Source: Sporosarcina sp. BI001-red (GTDB lineage: Bacteria > Bacillota > Bacilli > Bacillales_A > Planococcaceae). From it: a stretch of 64,000 nucleotides of DNA. The stretch is from NCBI RefSeq assembly GCF_003384035.1, contig NZ_QQAK01000014.1, positions 124,001 through 188,000 on the forward strand. The letters are read 5' to 3'. Position numbers and translations under genes: made by a program. Within the stretch, counting starts at the first letter, position 1, and the number at the start of each line of letters is the position of its first letter. Below are positions 25,650 through 35,649 of this stretch, one piece after another. Below the pieces are notes generated by a model. That model saw nothing but the letters and a program-made list of their open reading frames with translations. It was not told where the DNA came from and made no database searches.

Positions 25650-26687
25650 TTACAGATCGTCGAATCCATTTAAATCACTTGTTTTTACGTATTGACGAGA
25701 CGTTTGCTCAAAGAAGTCTGTTTTCGTTCCATCGAAGTTGTCCGTATAGGCACGGATCCACTTCATAGGATTGTCGATGGATTCTGGATAGATTTCGCTG
25801 AGTCCGAGCATGCGAAGCATTTTGTTGGCACGGTATTTGACATAGCCGTCCATTTCATCCAAATCAATGCCTTCGATATCAGCGAGCACGTAGCGGCTCC
25901 AAATTGTTTCCTGCTCCACAGAATGGCGGAACTGATCGTAAATCCACTCCGTGAATTCCTCTGTATTGTACTCCGGGTTCTCAGCGAGTGCTGCTCTGAA
26001 AATATCACTGATTGCTTTTCCGTGCTGTAACTCATCGCGGTTGATGTACGAGATCATTGTTGACGTGCCCACCATTTTTTGGTGACGTGCCATGTTATAG
26101 AAGAACGCAAATCCACTATAGAAAAACAGACCTTCTAGTAATGTCGTATAGACCATTGCTTTCAATACAGTTTCAATCGTCGGATTCGTCGCAAATTCGT
26201 TATAAATTTCAACGATGCGCTCATTTCGCTTCATTAATACTTCGTCTGAGCGTCCCATCTCAAACGATTCCACTTGCTTGTCATATGTGGTCACAGAGGA
26301 CAGTACATATGCGTAGCTGTGGTTATGCTCGCTCTCTTGGTCAGCGATTGTTGCCATGATCGACTTAACGGATGGATCCGTCGCAAAGTCTGCAATCTTC
26401 ATCGCGATAACTGTCTGCGGACCGTCAAGCGTTGCTAACAAACCGATAATCTTTAAAAATGCATCTTGTTCCGCTTTTGAAAGGTTCCCAAACTGCTTCA
26501 CGTCTTGTGTAAGATCCACTTCATTAGCTGTCCAAAACAAGGAACGAATCCGTTGACGCAATGTATAGAAATGAGGGTGTGCTAAGTTGTTCCAGTTTAG
26601 GATACCACTTGCTTCCCCGCCAAAAATCGCAGTTGCTTTGTTTGGATTTGCTGGATTCAGTACGTTAACTCGTGTAAGTGTCTCCAA
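25650..26687 (-). CDS. nrdF: Ribonucleotide reductase beta subunit NrdF/NrdB type
   Basis: A 345-residue radical-generating subunit of class I ribonucleotide reductase. Putative metal ligands are all present: Asp 88 (ATLDGP), Glu 118 and His 121 (ESEH), Glu 185 (LLEGLFFYSGF), Glu 219 and His 222 (RDELQH). The radical Tyr is at 125 (HNHSY). The C-terminal tail ends FDDL. A TTG start follows AAGGAG at 10 nt and overlaps the flavodoxin gene by 31 bp. The sequence differs from the B. subtilis NrdF as I remember it, so subclass is uncertain. Confidence 0.92.
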   Translation of the reverse strand: METLTRVNVLNPANPNKATAIFGGEASGILNWNNLAHPHFYTLRQRIRSLFWTANEVDLTQDVKQFGNLSKAEQDAFLKIIGLLATLDGPQTVIAMKIADFATDPSVKSIMATIADQESEHNHSYAYVLSSVTTYDKQVESFEMGRSDEVLMKRNERIVEIYNEFATNPTIETVLKAMVYTTLLEGLFFYSGFAFFYNMARHQKMVGTSTMISYINRDELQHGKAISDIFRAALAENPEYNTEEFTEWIYDQFRHSVEQETIWSRYVLADIEGIDLDEMDGYVKYRANKMLRMLGLSEIYPESIDNPMKWIRAYTDNFDGTKTDFFEQTSRQYVKTSDLNGFDDL

Positions 26688-27106
26688 TGGTCTAGCACTC
26701 CTTCTGCCCAGTTCGTCACGCGGGTTTCTTGCGCGCCACGCGGGCTTTGTTCAATTTTCAGCGGCTTGAGCGCTGAGTTATAAAAACGGGCTAATTTCAC
26801 GGCTGCGTTGCAAAATAGATCATCGCCACCGAATTGTGTATCACCCGTTCCAAATACGTACACGCACTTGGGCTTCGCACCGACATCCAGGACAAAATCT
26901 TTCACCTCATCAGGTGTCGAGCCTTGGTCCCATGTAAATGACCCAACGATCATTGCGTCAAAATCACGATAATCAGGTACGGGTCCTACTCCGATGCGAT
27001 GCATCTGAACAGATGCACCGCCTCCCAGTAATGTCTTTTCAATCAATTCCGCAGTTTCTGCAGTATTGCCGCTCCAAGAAGCATAGGCAATTAAGAATGA
27101 CACCAT
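26657..27106 (-). CDS. Flavodoxin (in the position of NrdI)
   Basis: A flavodoxin of about 149 residues: the FMN phosphate loop ASWSGNTAE is near the N-terminus, TWDQGSTPDE is the isoalloxazine loop, and FGTGDTQFGGDDLFCNA with the LKIEQSP ending are standard long-flavodoxin motifs. It lies between nrdE and nrdF with overlaps on both sides, where an NrdI activase would be expected, but its motifs are those of an ordinary flavodoxin. A role in cofactor assembly or reduction of the reductase is inferred. ATG 27106 follows GAGGAG. Confidence 0.85.
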   Translation of the reverse strand: MVSFLIAYASWSGNTAETAELIEKTLLGGGASVQMHRIGVGPVPDYRDFDAMIVGSFTWDQGSTPDEVKDFVLDVGAKPKCVYVFGTGDTQFGGDDLFCNAAVKLARFYNSALKPLKIEQSPRGAQETRVTNWAEGVLDHWRHLHELTY

Positions 27107-29313
27107 TCGCACTCCTCAATTTCTGAAGCCGTTGAACGTGTATAGTACGTTGTTTTCATTCCTGACTTCCAAGCTTGCAAGTGAAGGTTGAGCAATACAG
27201 AAGCACGGATATTGTTCGGTACATAGAAGTTGAATGATATCGATTGGTCAATGTGACGCTGACGTGCAGCGTTTTGCTTAATCGACCAACGCTGATCGAC
27301 AATATATGCAGAACGACGGTAAACATCGTACGTATTATGGTTCAAATCCGGTGCAATGACCGGCAATTTATAATCCTTCTTTTCCTCATGGTAGAACGGC
27401 TTAAATACAGGGTCAATTGAAGCTGTAGAGCCCGCAATGACAGACGTTGAACTGTTCGGTGCAACCGCCATCAGATACCCATTACGAATGCCAGTTTCTG
27501 CAACACTCTTACGTAGCTCGTTCCATTCGTCCGATACGTATTGGCGTTTGTCGAAGTATGCTCCAGTTTCCCAATCCGAACCTTCGAACAATGGATACGC
27601 ACCTTTTTCCCCTGCAATTTCCATAGAAGAACGAATGGTCAAGAATGCAATTTGTTCGTATAGACGATCTGCGAATTCAACCGCTTCGTCTGACTCCCAC
27701 TGAATTCCTTCAAGCGCAAGAAGATGATGCCATCCGAAAGTTCCAAGTCCAATTCCTCGGTAGCGACTATTGGTACGCTGCGCTTGGACTACTGGGATTT
27801 TGTTTAGATCGATAACGTTATCAAGCATCCGGACTTGAATCGGTATCAAGCGCTCCAACACACCTGCGGGAATGGCTTTACCTAAGTTGACGGATGACAA
27901 GTTACAAACTACGAAATCACCTGGTTTCGAACGCGTCACAACGATATCATCTTCCAATGTGACAGACTCAAATTCAGTGGCACTCATGTTTTGCATAATT
28001 TCTGAGCACAAGTTACTTGAATACACGATACCCGCGTGCTTATTTGGGTTTGCACGGTTCACTTCATCACGATAGAACATATAAGGTGTACCCGTTTCAA
28101 GCTGGCTGCGCATGATGCGTTTCATAATTTCGATTGCCGGAACGGTCTCTCTTGAAATTTCAGGGTGATTCACACACGCTTCATAGCGTTCGCGGAATGT
28201 ACCCGCACCCTTCGCTTCGTCATAAGAGTCTTCCAGAGAATAACCCATTACCGTACGAACTTCATGTGGGTCAAACAAGTGCCAATCTGTGCGAGCATCG
28301 ACAGCTTCCATGAATAAGTCAGGCAAGCAAACGCCTGTGAAAATATCATGTGCACGAAGACGCTCATCCCCGTTATTTAACTTAAGATCTAAGAATGTGA
28401 AAATATCTTTATGCCAAACATCCAGATAGACCGCTACTGCACCTTGGCGTTGTCCGAGCTGATCTACACTAACTGCTGTGTTATTCAGTTGTTTGATCCA
28501 TGGAAGAACTCCGCTTGAAGCGCCTTTGAATCCGCGGATAGATGACCCACGTGAGCGGACTTTTCCCATATAGACGCCAATTCCCCCGCCGTATTTCGAC
28601 AAGTTTGCGATATCCGTATTGCTGTTATAAATACCAGTCAGTGAATCGTCAACTGTGTCAATGAAACAGCTGGAAAGCTGACCGTGTGGTTTTCCCGCAT
28701 TCGAAAGGGTCGGTGTTGCAACTGTCATGTACAAGTTGCTCATTGCCCAATATGCTTCAGCTATTTTACCAATGCGATCATCTGTCTCGCGTTGCATAAG
28801 TGTCATGGCGATTACGAGCCAACGCTCTTGTGGCAACTCAACAGCAACTTTCGAGTAGTTGACAGCTGCGTAGCGATCCACTAGCGTTTTCAATCCGATA
28901 TAAGTAAACAGCTTGTCCCGCTCAGGTTGAATGAGGGCCCCGATTGCTGTCAGTTCGTCTGTTGTGTAGTTTTTCGTCAAGTCTTCCGTATAAAGACCTT
29001 GTTTAACTAGAGACGCGACGTGACTCGCAAAGTTCGTATAGACTGCTCCCCCGCGAATTTTCTGCTGGTCTGCATACAGTTTTTGCAAGTAGAGGCGCGC
29101 TGCAACGAACGTCCAGTAGCTAGATGCTTCATCAATCAGACTCAACGTCTCAAGAACCATCGCATTTGTCCATTCATCTAGTCCACCTTCAGCATGTTTT
29201 GAAAGCCATTTGTCACTTGCTTGTGTCAGTGGCGCAATTCGTTCAGCACCAAATTCCTCCTGTAAAGCTTCCAGCACGCGTGTTGTATCATTCGTTTCAC
29301 GGGTTAGTGTCAT
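27091..29313 (-). CDS. nrdE: Ribonucleotide reductase alpha subunit NrdE/NrdA type
   Basis: The 740-residue catalytic subunit. It has the substrate-site cysteine in SSCFIDTVDDS, the YGGGIGVYMGKVRSRGSSI loop, the active-site NLCSEI and NLSSVNLG motifs, the PNSSTSVIAG segment and the C-terminal redox pair CEWC. The N-terminal ATP-cone appears short or absent. ATG 29313 has AGGAG 9 nt upstream. It overlaps the flavodoxin gene. Two NrdR-type boxes lie upstream. Confidence 0.93.
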   Translation of the reverse strand: MTLTRETNDTTRVLEALQEEFGAERIAPLTQASDKWLSKHAEGGLDEWTNAMVLETLSLIDEASSYWTFVAARLYLQKLYADQQKIRGGAVYTNFASHVASLVKQGLYTEDLTKNYTTDELTAIGALIQPERDKLFTYIGLKTLVDRYAAVNYSKVAVELPQERWLVIAMTLMQRETDDRIGKIAEAYWAMSNLYMTVATPTLSNAGKPHGQLSSCFIDTVDDSLTGIYNSNTDIANLSKYGGGIGVYMGKVRSRGSSIRGFKGASSGVLPWIKQLNNTAVSVDQLGQRQGAVAVYLDVWHKDIFTFLDLKLNNGDERLRAHDIFTGVCLPDLFMEAVDARTDWHLFDPHEVRTVMGYSLEDSYDEAKGAGTFRERYEACVNHPEISRETVPAIEIMKRIMRSQLETGTPYMFYRDEVNRANPNKHAGIVYSSNLCSEIMQNMSATEFESVTLEDDIVVTRSKPGDFVVCNLSSVNLGKAIPAGVLERLIPIQVRMLDNVIDLNKIPVVQAQRTNSRYRGIGLGTFGWHHLLALEGIQWESDEAVEFADRLYEQIAFLTIRSSMEIAGEKGAYPLFEGSDWETGAYFDKRQYVSDEWNELRKSVAETGIRNGYLMAVAPNSSTSVIAGSTASIDPVFKPFYHEEKKDYKLPVIAPDLNHNTYDVYRRSAYIVDQRWSIKQNAARQRHIDQSISFNFYVPNNIRASVLLNLHLQAWKSGMKTTYYTRSTASEIEECEWCHS

Positions 29314-29425
29314 ATCGACTGTCTCCTTCCAATTTCTCTCATATTTTAGCAATTAAAAAAGAGCTGAGAAAACGCATTTTGGAGGCGTTTCCTGCGAAAG
29401 CCTTTATGACGGCATTTCGGCATCA

Positions 29426-29473
29426 GCACTATATATAGTGTTTATATTCTTTATCTACCCTAACATCTTGTGT
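29426..29473 (-). promoter_or_regulatory. NrdR box pair and promoter upstream of nrdE
   Basis: GCACTATATATAGTGT at 29426-29441 is an almost perfect copy of the NrdR palindrome consensus. A weaker copy ends in ATCTTGTGT at 29473, with ends 32 bp apart (three helical turns), the usual spacing of NrdR box pairs. On the minus strand TTGACA (from 29474 downward) with a 17-bp spacer to TAAAGA could be the promoter that the boxes cover. Confidence 0.82.
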
Positions 29474-29682
29474 CAAAACAGTAAATAGGCAAAAAGGGTC
29501 GGAAATTTTCCTTAGTTACCTACAAGTGATTTGCACCCGGGATTTTTCCTCGAAATAATAGTTTATCATACATTCATGTCAATACGTTACTTGTACCGCT
29601 CTAAATTTTTAGAAACAAAATCCTTGCCCTTTTCTTCCTATTCCGCTTATCAGATAGATGCATGGACATGCAAGACAAATTT

Positions 29683-29724
29683 AAAACAGAGGAGAAATTT
29701 TTGCATTTTCATCCTCTGTTTTGA
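29683..29724 (-). terminator. Terminator of the chemoreceptor gene
   Basis: Arms AAACAGAGGA and TCCTCTGTTT are separated by a loop of about 18 nt, with T residues on both strands. It could also stop read-through from the plus side. Confidence 0.75.
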
Positions 29725-29743
29725 AAGTTAGTCACCTATAATT

Positions 29744-31861
29744 CTATTCTTTCTTAGCTAGTTCAAACCGTTCAACAACTTGTTGAAGTTCGCCTGCAAT
29801 AATTGTCATCTGTTGGACGGAATCTGCAACACGTTCTAGTTCTTGTTGCTGCGCTACTGATGAGGCGCTTACTTCTTCCGCAGATGCAGCTGTCTCTTCT
29901 GAAACTGCTGATACACTCTGGATCGCTAGAATTGCCCGATCCTTATGCGAATCCATTGCGGATAAATTCGCAGAGAGCTCCACGATCGATTGGTTCATTT
30001 CTTCTGTTAGTTGTGCATTGAGTGCAAATGACTTTTCTGTGCTGGCAACAGATTCACTCTGAGTCTTCATTGATTTTGTGTTTTGTGCAATCACGTCAAC
30101 AGTCGCTTTCGATTGATCTAAGATCTCTTGGACTGTCTGCTGAATAGTTCCTGTCTCACTACTCGACTGCTCCGCAAGCTTACGTACTTCTTCTGCAACC
30201 ACCGCAAAGCCTTTTCCATGTTCACCTGCACGTGCTGCTTCGATACTTGCGTTTAGCGCCAGTAAGTTCGTTTGAGCCGTAATACCCTGGATGGATGTAA
30301 TTACATGGGTAATCCCTGAAATCTTTTCCGTTAAGGCTGTCATTTGTTGTTCCACTTGTGCGTTCATACGGTTCGCTAACTCATTTTGTTCACGCAAACG
30401 ATCGACTTCTGCAAGTCCGTTTTGAGTAGACTCCACTGTTTGACGGGATAACCCATCCATATTTTCAGAAAGCGCAGAAATTGCAGTTATCTGCTCTGCG
30501 AGATCTCCTATGCGGTGGCTCGTCTCTTCCGTGTCTTCTGATTGCTTGGATGCCCCTTGAGCAATCTCTTCCGTCGCAACAGAAACCTCATGGCTGGACG
30601 CAACGATCTCTTCAAACGTATGGTTCACTCGAACGGATGAATCCGTAAGACGCGAAGAAGCTGACAATACTTCCACAAGTGCTTCATTTGTTTGGCTGAG
30701 CATGTGGTTATATGAAGTGGCAACAGAGCCGATTTCGTCTTGCTTCAGCTTACTCACGTCGACTTGTTCCGTCAAATCTCCTGAAGCTGCCATTTCCATT
30801 GATTTCTGAACGCGTGTTAACGGGTTGATCTGGCGGTATACAAAAAATGCAGTAACGAGACCCATTAACACCACCATAACTGCAGCTGCAATTAGCGTAA
30901 AGATTACAATACGTGCAAAAGGAGCAATGATTACTGTACGTGGTAGTACTGTTTGAACAGACCACGTCTGATCGAAATCATTTAAGGTAATCGGCGCAAA
31001 AACGTTGAATGCTTTTTCGTCATACGTTTTAGAATCCACATACAAAGAGCCTGTTTTTCCAACCGTTAATTTGTCTTTCACAGATTGCCAATCAATGGCG
31101 TCCTTCATATTAGAGTTGTTCATCTGCTCTTTCAGACTGTTTTGTATAAGAACCCCATCATCGGATATGACCGAAGCATAACCACCTTCAGGAGCGATTT
31201 TCTTTGTTAACTCCCCCAGAAAGTCTAGGGACACATTTGCACTGATGACCCCGGCAAAATCACCATTTCCCGCTAGTAATGGAACAGTTAAGGATGTATA
31301 ACTTTTGTTTTTTCCGTCTACCTCATAAGATGTGGGTTCTTGGAACAGCGATTTCTTATCCGCTTTCGGTTTTATATACCAATCACCTTCACCTTGGTTT
31401 TCATATCCGCTTGCTGCTTCGATTTTCATACCGCCCTCATTTTTCAATAAATACGGGATGAATCTTCCTTCCGAATCTATGAGTTTCTTGTCAGATTCAG
31501 ATAGGTCATCTGTAGAAAGGAAACCTTTTTCAAATACCGCATTCATACTGACTGCATTCGGATTCCTCTTAAGATTCGCTTGAAGAACCGATAACACATC
31601 GGTTGCTGACAATTTTGAATTTGAGTTCATCGCTTCCAATGTCTCTTTAGTCGTATTCAACGACTCATCTGTTTGCTTGAATTGCTCACTTAACTTTAAT
31701 GCAACCCGTTCTGTATTCGTTGTTGCAATTTCCTCAGCATTATTTACGGTTATACTGTGCGTATAGACCATGGTGCCTAATGCATAAAGTGCAAATAACA
31801 ATAGAAACACTCCTATTATGAGTGAGGATAGCTTAAAGACAACACTTTTCGACTTTTTCAT
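29744..31861 (-). CDS. Methyl-accepting chemotaxis protein
   Basis: A 705-residue transmembrane chemoreceptor. TM1 spans about 10-32, followed by a dCache-type extracellular sensor (to about 290), TM2 at about 315-340, a HAMP domain ([23 protein letters not shown]) and a long signalling domain. The signalling tip has the conserved [20 protein letters not shown] and [18 protein letters not shown] 31861 has GAAGGGA 8 nt upstream; the longer upstream frame is not needed. It stands alone, so its ligand cannot be inferred. Confidence 0.95.
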   Translation of the reverse strand: MKKSKSVVFKLSSLIIGVFLLLFALYALGTMVYTHSITVNNAEEIATTNTERVALKLSEQFKQTDESLNTTKETLEAMNSNSKLSATDVLSVLQANLKRNPNAVSMNAVFEKGFLSTDDLSESDKKLIDSEGRFIPYLLKNEGGMKIEAASGYENQGEGDWYIKPKADKKSLFQEPTSYEVDGKNKSYTSLTVPLLAGNGDFAGVISANVSLDFLGELTKKIAPEGGYASVISDDGVLIQNSLKEQMNNSNMKDAIDWQSVKDKLTVGKTGSLYVDSKTYDEKAFNVFAPITLNDFDQTWSVQTVLPRTVIIAPFARIVIFTLIAAAVMVVLMGLVTAFFVYRQINPLTRVQKSMEMAASGDLTEQVDVSKLKQDEIGSVATSYNHMLSQTNEALVEVLSASSRLTDSSVRVNHTFEEIVASSHEVSVATEEIAQGASKQSEDTEETSHRIGDLAEQITAISALSENMDGLSRQTVESTQNGLAEVDRLREQNELANRMNAQVEQQMTALTEKISGITHVITSIQGITAQTNLLALNASIEAARAGEHGKGFAVVAEEVRKLAEQSSSETGTIQQTVQEILDQSKATVDVIAQNTKSMKTQSESVASTEKSFALNAQLTEEMNQSIVELSANLSAMDSHKDRAILAIQSVSAVSEETAASAEEVSASSVAQQQELERVADSVQQMTIIAGELQQVVERFELAKKE

Positions 31862-31943
31862 TACGTACATCCCTTCTGTTTCATATGACTTAATGATTAT
31901 AACCATTAGCATAAGAAAAGGATACAATTTAGACCTTTTGTCA

Positions 31944-31986
31944 CAAAAGAGCCACTAGACGAAGGACTCATCTAGCGGCTCTTTCT
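31944..31986 (-). terminator. Terminator of the AGCS gene
   Basis: A hairpin (AAAGAGCC-CTAGA / TCTAG-GGCTCTTT) with T residues on the minus strand, about 20 bp after the stop. Confidence 0.85.
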
Positions 31987-32005
31987 ATTTATTATTCATT
32001 GTAAT

Positions 32006-33412
32006 TTACTTTGGTTGTTCTTCTCCCCAACATTCGGTTCCCTTTAAACCAGGAATCGATTTTGCTTCGAACTTAGGGTTCAATCCTTTTCTACGCTGAA
32101 TCGTGAAGTCATCCAATACTTTGAACGCGATGCGACTCAAGAGGGCGATGACAATGAGGTTCAATACAGCCATCAGACCCATGAATACATCTGCAAGATC
32201 CCATACAGTCTGTACTTTCGCCATAGCTCCGAACATCACCATACCAAGTACAGCAATGCGATAGACCGTCATCCATACCTTATGGGCATTCATGAATTCA
32301 ATATTTGTTTCCCCATAATAGTAGTTTCCGATTATTGAACTGAATGCAAAGAACAAAATCGCGATCGCTACGAAATAAGGGGCCCAAGAACCCACGTGCT
32401 CCGCCATGGAAGCTTGTGTCAATAGAATTCCATCTGTCTCGCCTTTATCGTAAAGTCCAGCGAGTAAAATAATGAATGCTGTCGCTGAACAAATAATAAT
32501 TGTATCGAAGAAAACTCCAAGACTTTGAACAAGTCCTTGTTTAGCAGGATGCGTCACATTTGCTGTCGCAGCAGCATTCGGAACACTACCCATACCTGCT
32601 TCGTTTGAGAATAACCCACGACGAACGCCTTGCATGATCGCAACTCCGACACCGCCACCAACCATTTCCTTAACGCCGAATGCATGCTCAACAATCAAGG
32701 TAACCATTGCAGGGATTTCAGTAATATTCATGATAACTATATACAAAGCTACAATAATATATAATGAGGCCATGATAGGCACGATTGCTTGCGTCACTTT
32801 TACAATCCGTTTGACACCGCCGAATATAATAATTGAGGTTAACACAACAAGCGCAATACCTACAGCCCAATCCGGAATATTAAACACATCAGAGAATGAC
32901 TGGCTAATCGTGTTTGACTGTACCGCGTTAAATATAAATCCGAAACATAATGTTAGTAATATAGCAAAAACGATTCCTAACCCTCTCAAGCCCAAAGCCT
33001 TTTGCATGTAGTAGGCAGGACCCCCACGGAATGTATCGCCGTCTCGCACCTTATAAACTTGCGCCAACGTACTCTCGATGAAAGCGGTTGCCATTCCAAT
33101 GATGGCAATGATCCACATCCAAAATATTGCTCCAGGACCACCAATTCCAATCGCGAGAGCAACACCCGTCACGTTTCCTGTGCCTACGCGAGATGCTGCA
33201 CTGATTGTAAACGCTTGGAATGCCGAAACACCGTCTTCACTATCTTTCTTTTCAGTTATTAAACGGAACATTTCACCGAAAAGACGAAATTGAACAAACT
33301 TCGTTCCGATTGTGAAGTAAAGTCCGAGCACTAGCAACAAACCAATAAGGACGTATGACCATAAATAATTATTGAAGGAACCTGTTACCCAATTCATAAA
33401 ATCTGTTAGCAT
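32006..33412 (-). CDS. Alanine/glycine:cation symporter (AGCS family)
   Basis: A 468-residue membrane protein with about 11 helices, importing alanine or glycine with Na+. Family motifs are SRVGTGNVTGVALAIGIGGP, RGGPAYYMQKALG and GVRRGLFSNEAGMGSVPNAAA. The ATG follows GGAGGTG. It is monocistronic with its own terminator. No glycine riboswitch was seen upstream. The exact amino acid transported cannot be told from sequence. Confidence 0.94.
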   Translation of the reverse strand: MLTDFMNWVTGSFNNYLWSYVLIGLLLVLGLYFTIGTKFVQFRLFGEMFRLITEKKDSEDGVSAFQAFTISAASRVGTGNVTGVALAIGIGGPGAIFWMWIIAIIGMATAFIESTLAQVYKVRDGDTFRGGPAYYMQKALGLRGLGIVFAILLTLCFGFIFNAVQSNTISQSFSDVFNIPDWAVGIALVVLTSIIIFGGVKRIVKVTQAIVPIMASLYIIVALYIVIMNITEIPAMVTLIVEHAFGVKEMVGGGVGVAIMQGVRRGLFSNEAGMGSVPNAAATANVTHPAKQGLVQSLGVFFDTIIICSATAFIILLAGLYDKGETDGILLTQASMAEHVGSWAPYFVAIAILFFAFSSIIGNYYYGETNIEFMNAHKVWMTVYRIAVLGMVMFGAMAKVQTVWDLADVFMGLMAVLNLIVIALLSRIAFKVLDDFTIQRRKGLNPKFEAKSIPGLKGTECWGEEQPK

Positions 33413-33501
33413 CCAGCTACACCTCCACTTTTTGTATTCTATTGAACTTCTATTCCACTTGTTTCTTCTGTACCCTCTTTTTTTACGGAGTAGACAAGAA
33501 A

Positions 33502-33535
33502 AAAGTGCCGATGGTTAAGTAAACCACCGACACTG
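33502..33535 (-). terminator. Terminator of cheV
   Basis: A hairpin (AGTGTCGGTGGTT / AACCATCGGCACT) with six T on the minus strand. Confidence 0.85.
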
Positions 33536-33574
33536 CGTGAATTGCAATAGAAATTGCTATACACCGAATATTTT

Positions 33575-34477
33575 TTAAAGTACGTATTGATCAATTTTCA
33601 AAACAAGCTCCGCAATTTCCGGTTTGCTGATCTGTTCGTCTGCACCTACACTTGTCCCTTTATGCTTTAATTCATCTGTGATTAACGAAGAGAAGATGAT
33701 TACAGGCAATTTTGCAAGCCCTTTATGCTCTCTGATTCTCCTAGTGAAATGATGACCATCCATCTGTGGCATTTCAATATCTGTAATGACGAGTTGGATT
33801 GTATCCGCAACGTCTTCTGTTTCAGCTAACTTCTCCAAATAAGCGAGCGCATCTTTACCATTCTCAAAAAATTCCACTCGATCATAACCAGCTTCTGCTA
33901 ACGTTGACTGCAATAATTTCCGTAAAAGCGGAGAATCTTCCGCGACGAGCAATCGTTTATCCGAGCGTTCACGCTTACCTAGTTTCTTAATTTGCTCCAT
34001 ACGAATTCCTGTTTCAGGACTAATCTCCATGACGATTTTTTCAAAGTCCAGCAAAAGCATCATCTCTCCGCCAAGCTTAATGACCCCAATGACAGGAGAA
34101 GTTTCTGCGGAGTATGCACCAGATGGTTTCTCAATCGCATCCCATGAAATCCGGTGAATCATCGTCACATTGTGTACGTGGAATACGACTTGTTGTTTAT
34201 TGAAAGAAGAAACAATGTACTTGTCATTTTTAGGATTCGCAGATGGCCCCATTCCTAAAACACGTTCCATATTAATGACAGGCAAAATTTCACCACGTAA
34301 TTGGATAATCCCTTCCACTGCAGGGTCCGCATGAGGAATTGGTGTGATCGGCATGGGCACAATAATTTCTTTTACTTTTATGACGTTAATGCCATATCGA
34401 CTTCCTGCTACTTCGAATTCCACAATTTCCAGTTCGTTTGTTCCGCTCTCTAATAATATTCCACTCTCATAAGCCAT
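33575..34477 (-). CDS. cheV: Chemotaxis coupling protein CheV
   Basis: A 300-residue protein with an N-terminal CheW-like domain (about 15-150; VKEIIVPMPITPIPHADP, GIIQLRGEILPVINM) and a C-terminal receiver domain (about 175-300) with acceptor Asp in LVITDIEMPQMDG and the Lys in SKPEI. It couples receptors to CheA and aids adaptation. ATG 34477 has AAAGGA 9 nt upstream. It lies near, but is not co-transcribed with, the chemoreceptor gene. Confidence 0.95.
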   Translation of the reverse strand: MAYESGILLESGTNELEIVEFEVAGSRYGINVIKVKEIIVPMPITPIPHADPAVEGIIQLRGEILPVINMERVLGMGPSANPKNDKYIVSSFNKQQVVFHVHNVTMIHRISWDAIEKPSGAYSAETSPVIGVIKLGGEMMLLLDFEKIVMEISPETGIRMEQIKKLGKRERSDKRLLVAEDSPLLRKLLQSTLAEAGYDRVEFFENGKDALAYLEKLAETEDVADTIQLVITDIEMPQMDGHHFTRRIREHKGLAKLPVIIFSSLITDELKHKGTSVGADEQISKPEIAELVLKIDQYVL

Positions 34478-34660
34478 CGCAATCAGTCCTTTTCGTATAG
34501 TCACAATTTTTTCGCGTTCGTCCCACGCTTCGCGATTCTGCGCGAAGCGGCTCTATTAGTCTATTTCGGCATAATGTAGTACATGCTTGAGGGCTCCCCC
34601 TCTTTTTTCTCAAATTGTGCGTATCTGTTGGCAGAACTGTGTCAGGTTGCTGTTGGATTG

Positions 34661-34742
34661 TGATCATAAACCATGCATTCCGCTCATAACTCTCAGAATG
34701 TGATCATAAATATCAAATTGTGATCATACACTTTGAGAGTTC
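34661..34742 (-). repeat. Dispersed 20-bp-period repeat, locus 2
   Basis: On the plus strand TGATCATAAA (34661), GCTCATAAC (34682), TGATCATAAA (34701) and TGATCATAC (34721) are spaced 20-21 bp; on the minus strand these read as the TTTATGATCA/TTATGAGC motif. The array lies directly after the PepSY-gene terminator in the direction of its transcription. Confidence 0.75.
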
Positions 34743-34747
34743 ACAAT

Positions 34748-34776
34748 AAAAAAACCGATCAGCGTTAGCTGATCGA
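34748..34776 (-). terminator. Terminator of the PepSY gene
   Basis: A perfect hairpin (CGATCAGC, loop TAAC, GCTGATCG on the minus strand) with a seven-base T run. Confidence 0.9.
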
Positions 34777-34805
34777 TAGATCTTCATTCATTATTCTCAT
34801 TTTAA

Positions 34806-35606
34806 TCAGTCATCCCACGTGACGGACATGATTTTTCCAGAAATAGCATGAATTTGATAGGTCGCTTCATCAGGTCCATCATCTACATCAATTTCAATTT
34901 CGACGAGGTAATAACCACCTTCTGACGTGTTGACAAAGTCAACGTCATCTACTTCACCATTCAATTGCCCCAAAGCAATTTTGATGGCTTGTTGTTTACT
35001 GATGATCACCGTGTTCTGCTGTGCCGATTTATTTTCATCCTGGTGATTTTGATGGGAATGGTCACGGTACTGGTGATGCTCGTAGTTCTGATGTTTTTGC
35101 TGTTGTTGTTGTTGGGGCTTAGGACTTGGTTTAGGGCTCGGTTTAGGCGTCGGCTGCGGCTGAACCGGAGCTTTTTTCGGAGCTTCCGGTTGTGGTTCAG
35201 CCTCCTTCTGTTGTGATTTAGGCGCCTCTGGTTCTGGCTGTGGAAGCACTTCTTCCGTTTTCCCTAGCGAAGACTTGTCTTTCTCAGCTTTTTCAGCATT
35301 TTCCTTTTGAATAGAAACCAATTCTTTCGATGGTTCCTTCAACACCATGGATATGACTTTCCCTGTTTCGCCATCCACACGAACGGAATAGACGGAACCT
35401 CCACGCGTAAGTGTCGCTCCATATATATCATCATTCAATAACAAATCGCTTACTTTTCCATTGTACATCGTTTCGAGTTGATCCTTAATCGAATCGGACG
35501 GAATGGTATCCGCATGGGACACAATACTTTCCATATAAAACATCCCTGCAATAACTAGGAGTAGCAAGAGACTGAATGGCAGCAAAAACTTCCTGCTCTT
35601 TTTCAT
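34806..35606 (-). CDS. PepSY-domain exported protein with low-complexity linker
   Basis: A 266-residue protein with an N-terminal signal/anchor (about 8-28), a first PepSY-like domain (about 35-95), a long linker rich in Pro, Gln, Lys and His (about 110-200, including PKPSPKPSPKP, QQQQQQ and HQNYEHHQYRDHSHQNHQ) and a second PepSY domain to the end (ISKQQAIKIAL...ISGKIMSVTWDD). PepSY domains often modulate proteases or bind at the cell surface. It sits directly after an OmpR/HK pair, as YkoI does in the ykoGHI arrangement of B. subtilis. The His-rich part may bind metal (inference). Confidence 0.85.
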   Translation of the reverse strand: MKKSRKFLLPFSLLLLLVIAGMFYMESIVSHADTIPSDSIKDQLETMYNGKVSDLLLNDDIYGATLTRGGSVYSVRVDGETGKVISMVLKEPSKELVSIQKENAEKAEKDKSSLGKTEEVLPQPEPEAPKSQQKEAEPQPEAPKKAPVQPQPTPKPSPKPSPKPQQQQQQKHQNYEHHQYRDHSHQNHQDENKSAQQNTVIISKQQAIKIALGQLNGEVDDVDFVNTSEGGYYLVEIEIDVDDGPDEATYQIHAISGKIMSVTWDD

Positions 35607-35649
35607 ATCGGTTCACCTCTCCTTTAGAGTACCAGGTAGACATTAAAAT

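Noticed and set aside
33413..33500. Glycine riboswitch upstream of the AGCS symporter
   Set aside because: The leader is too short and lacks the conserved tandem aptamer elements.
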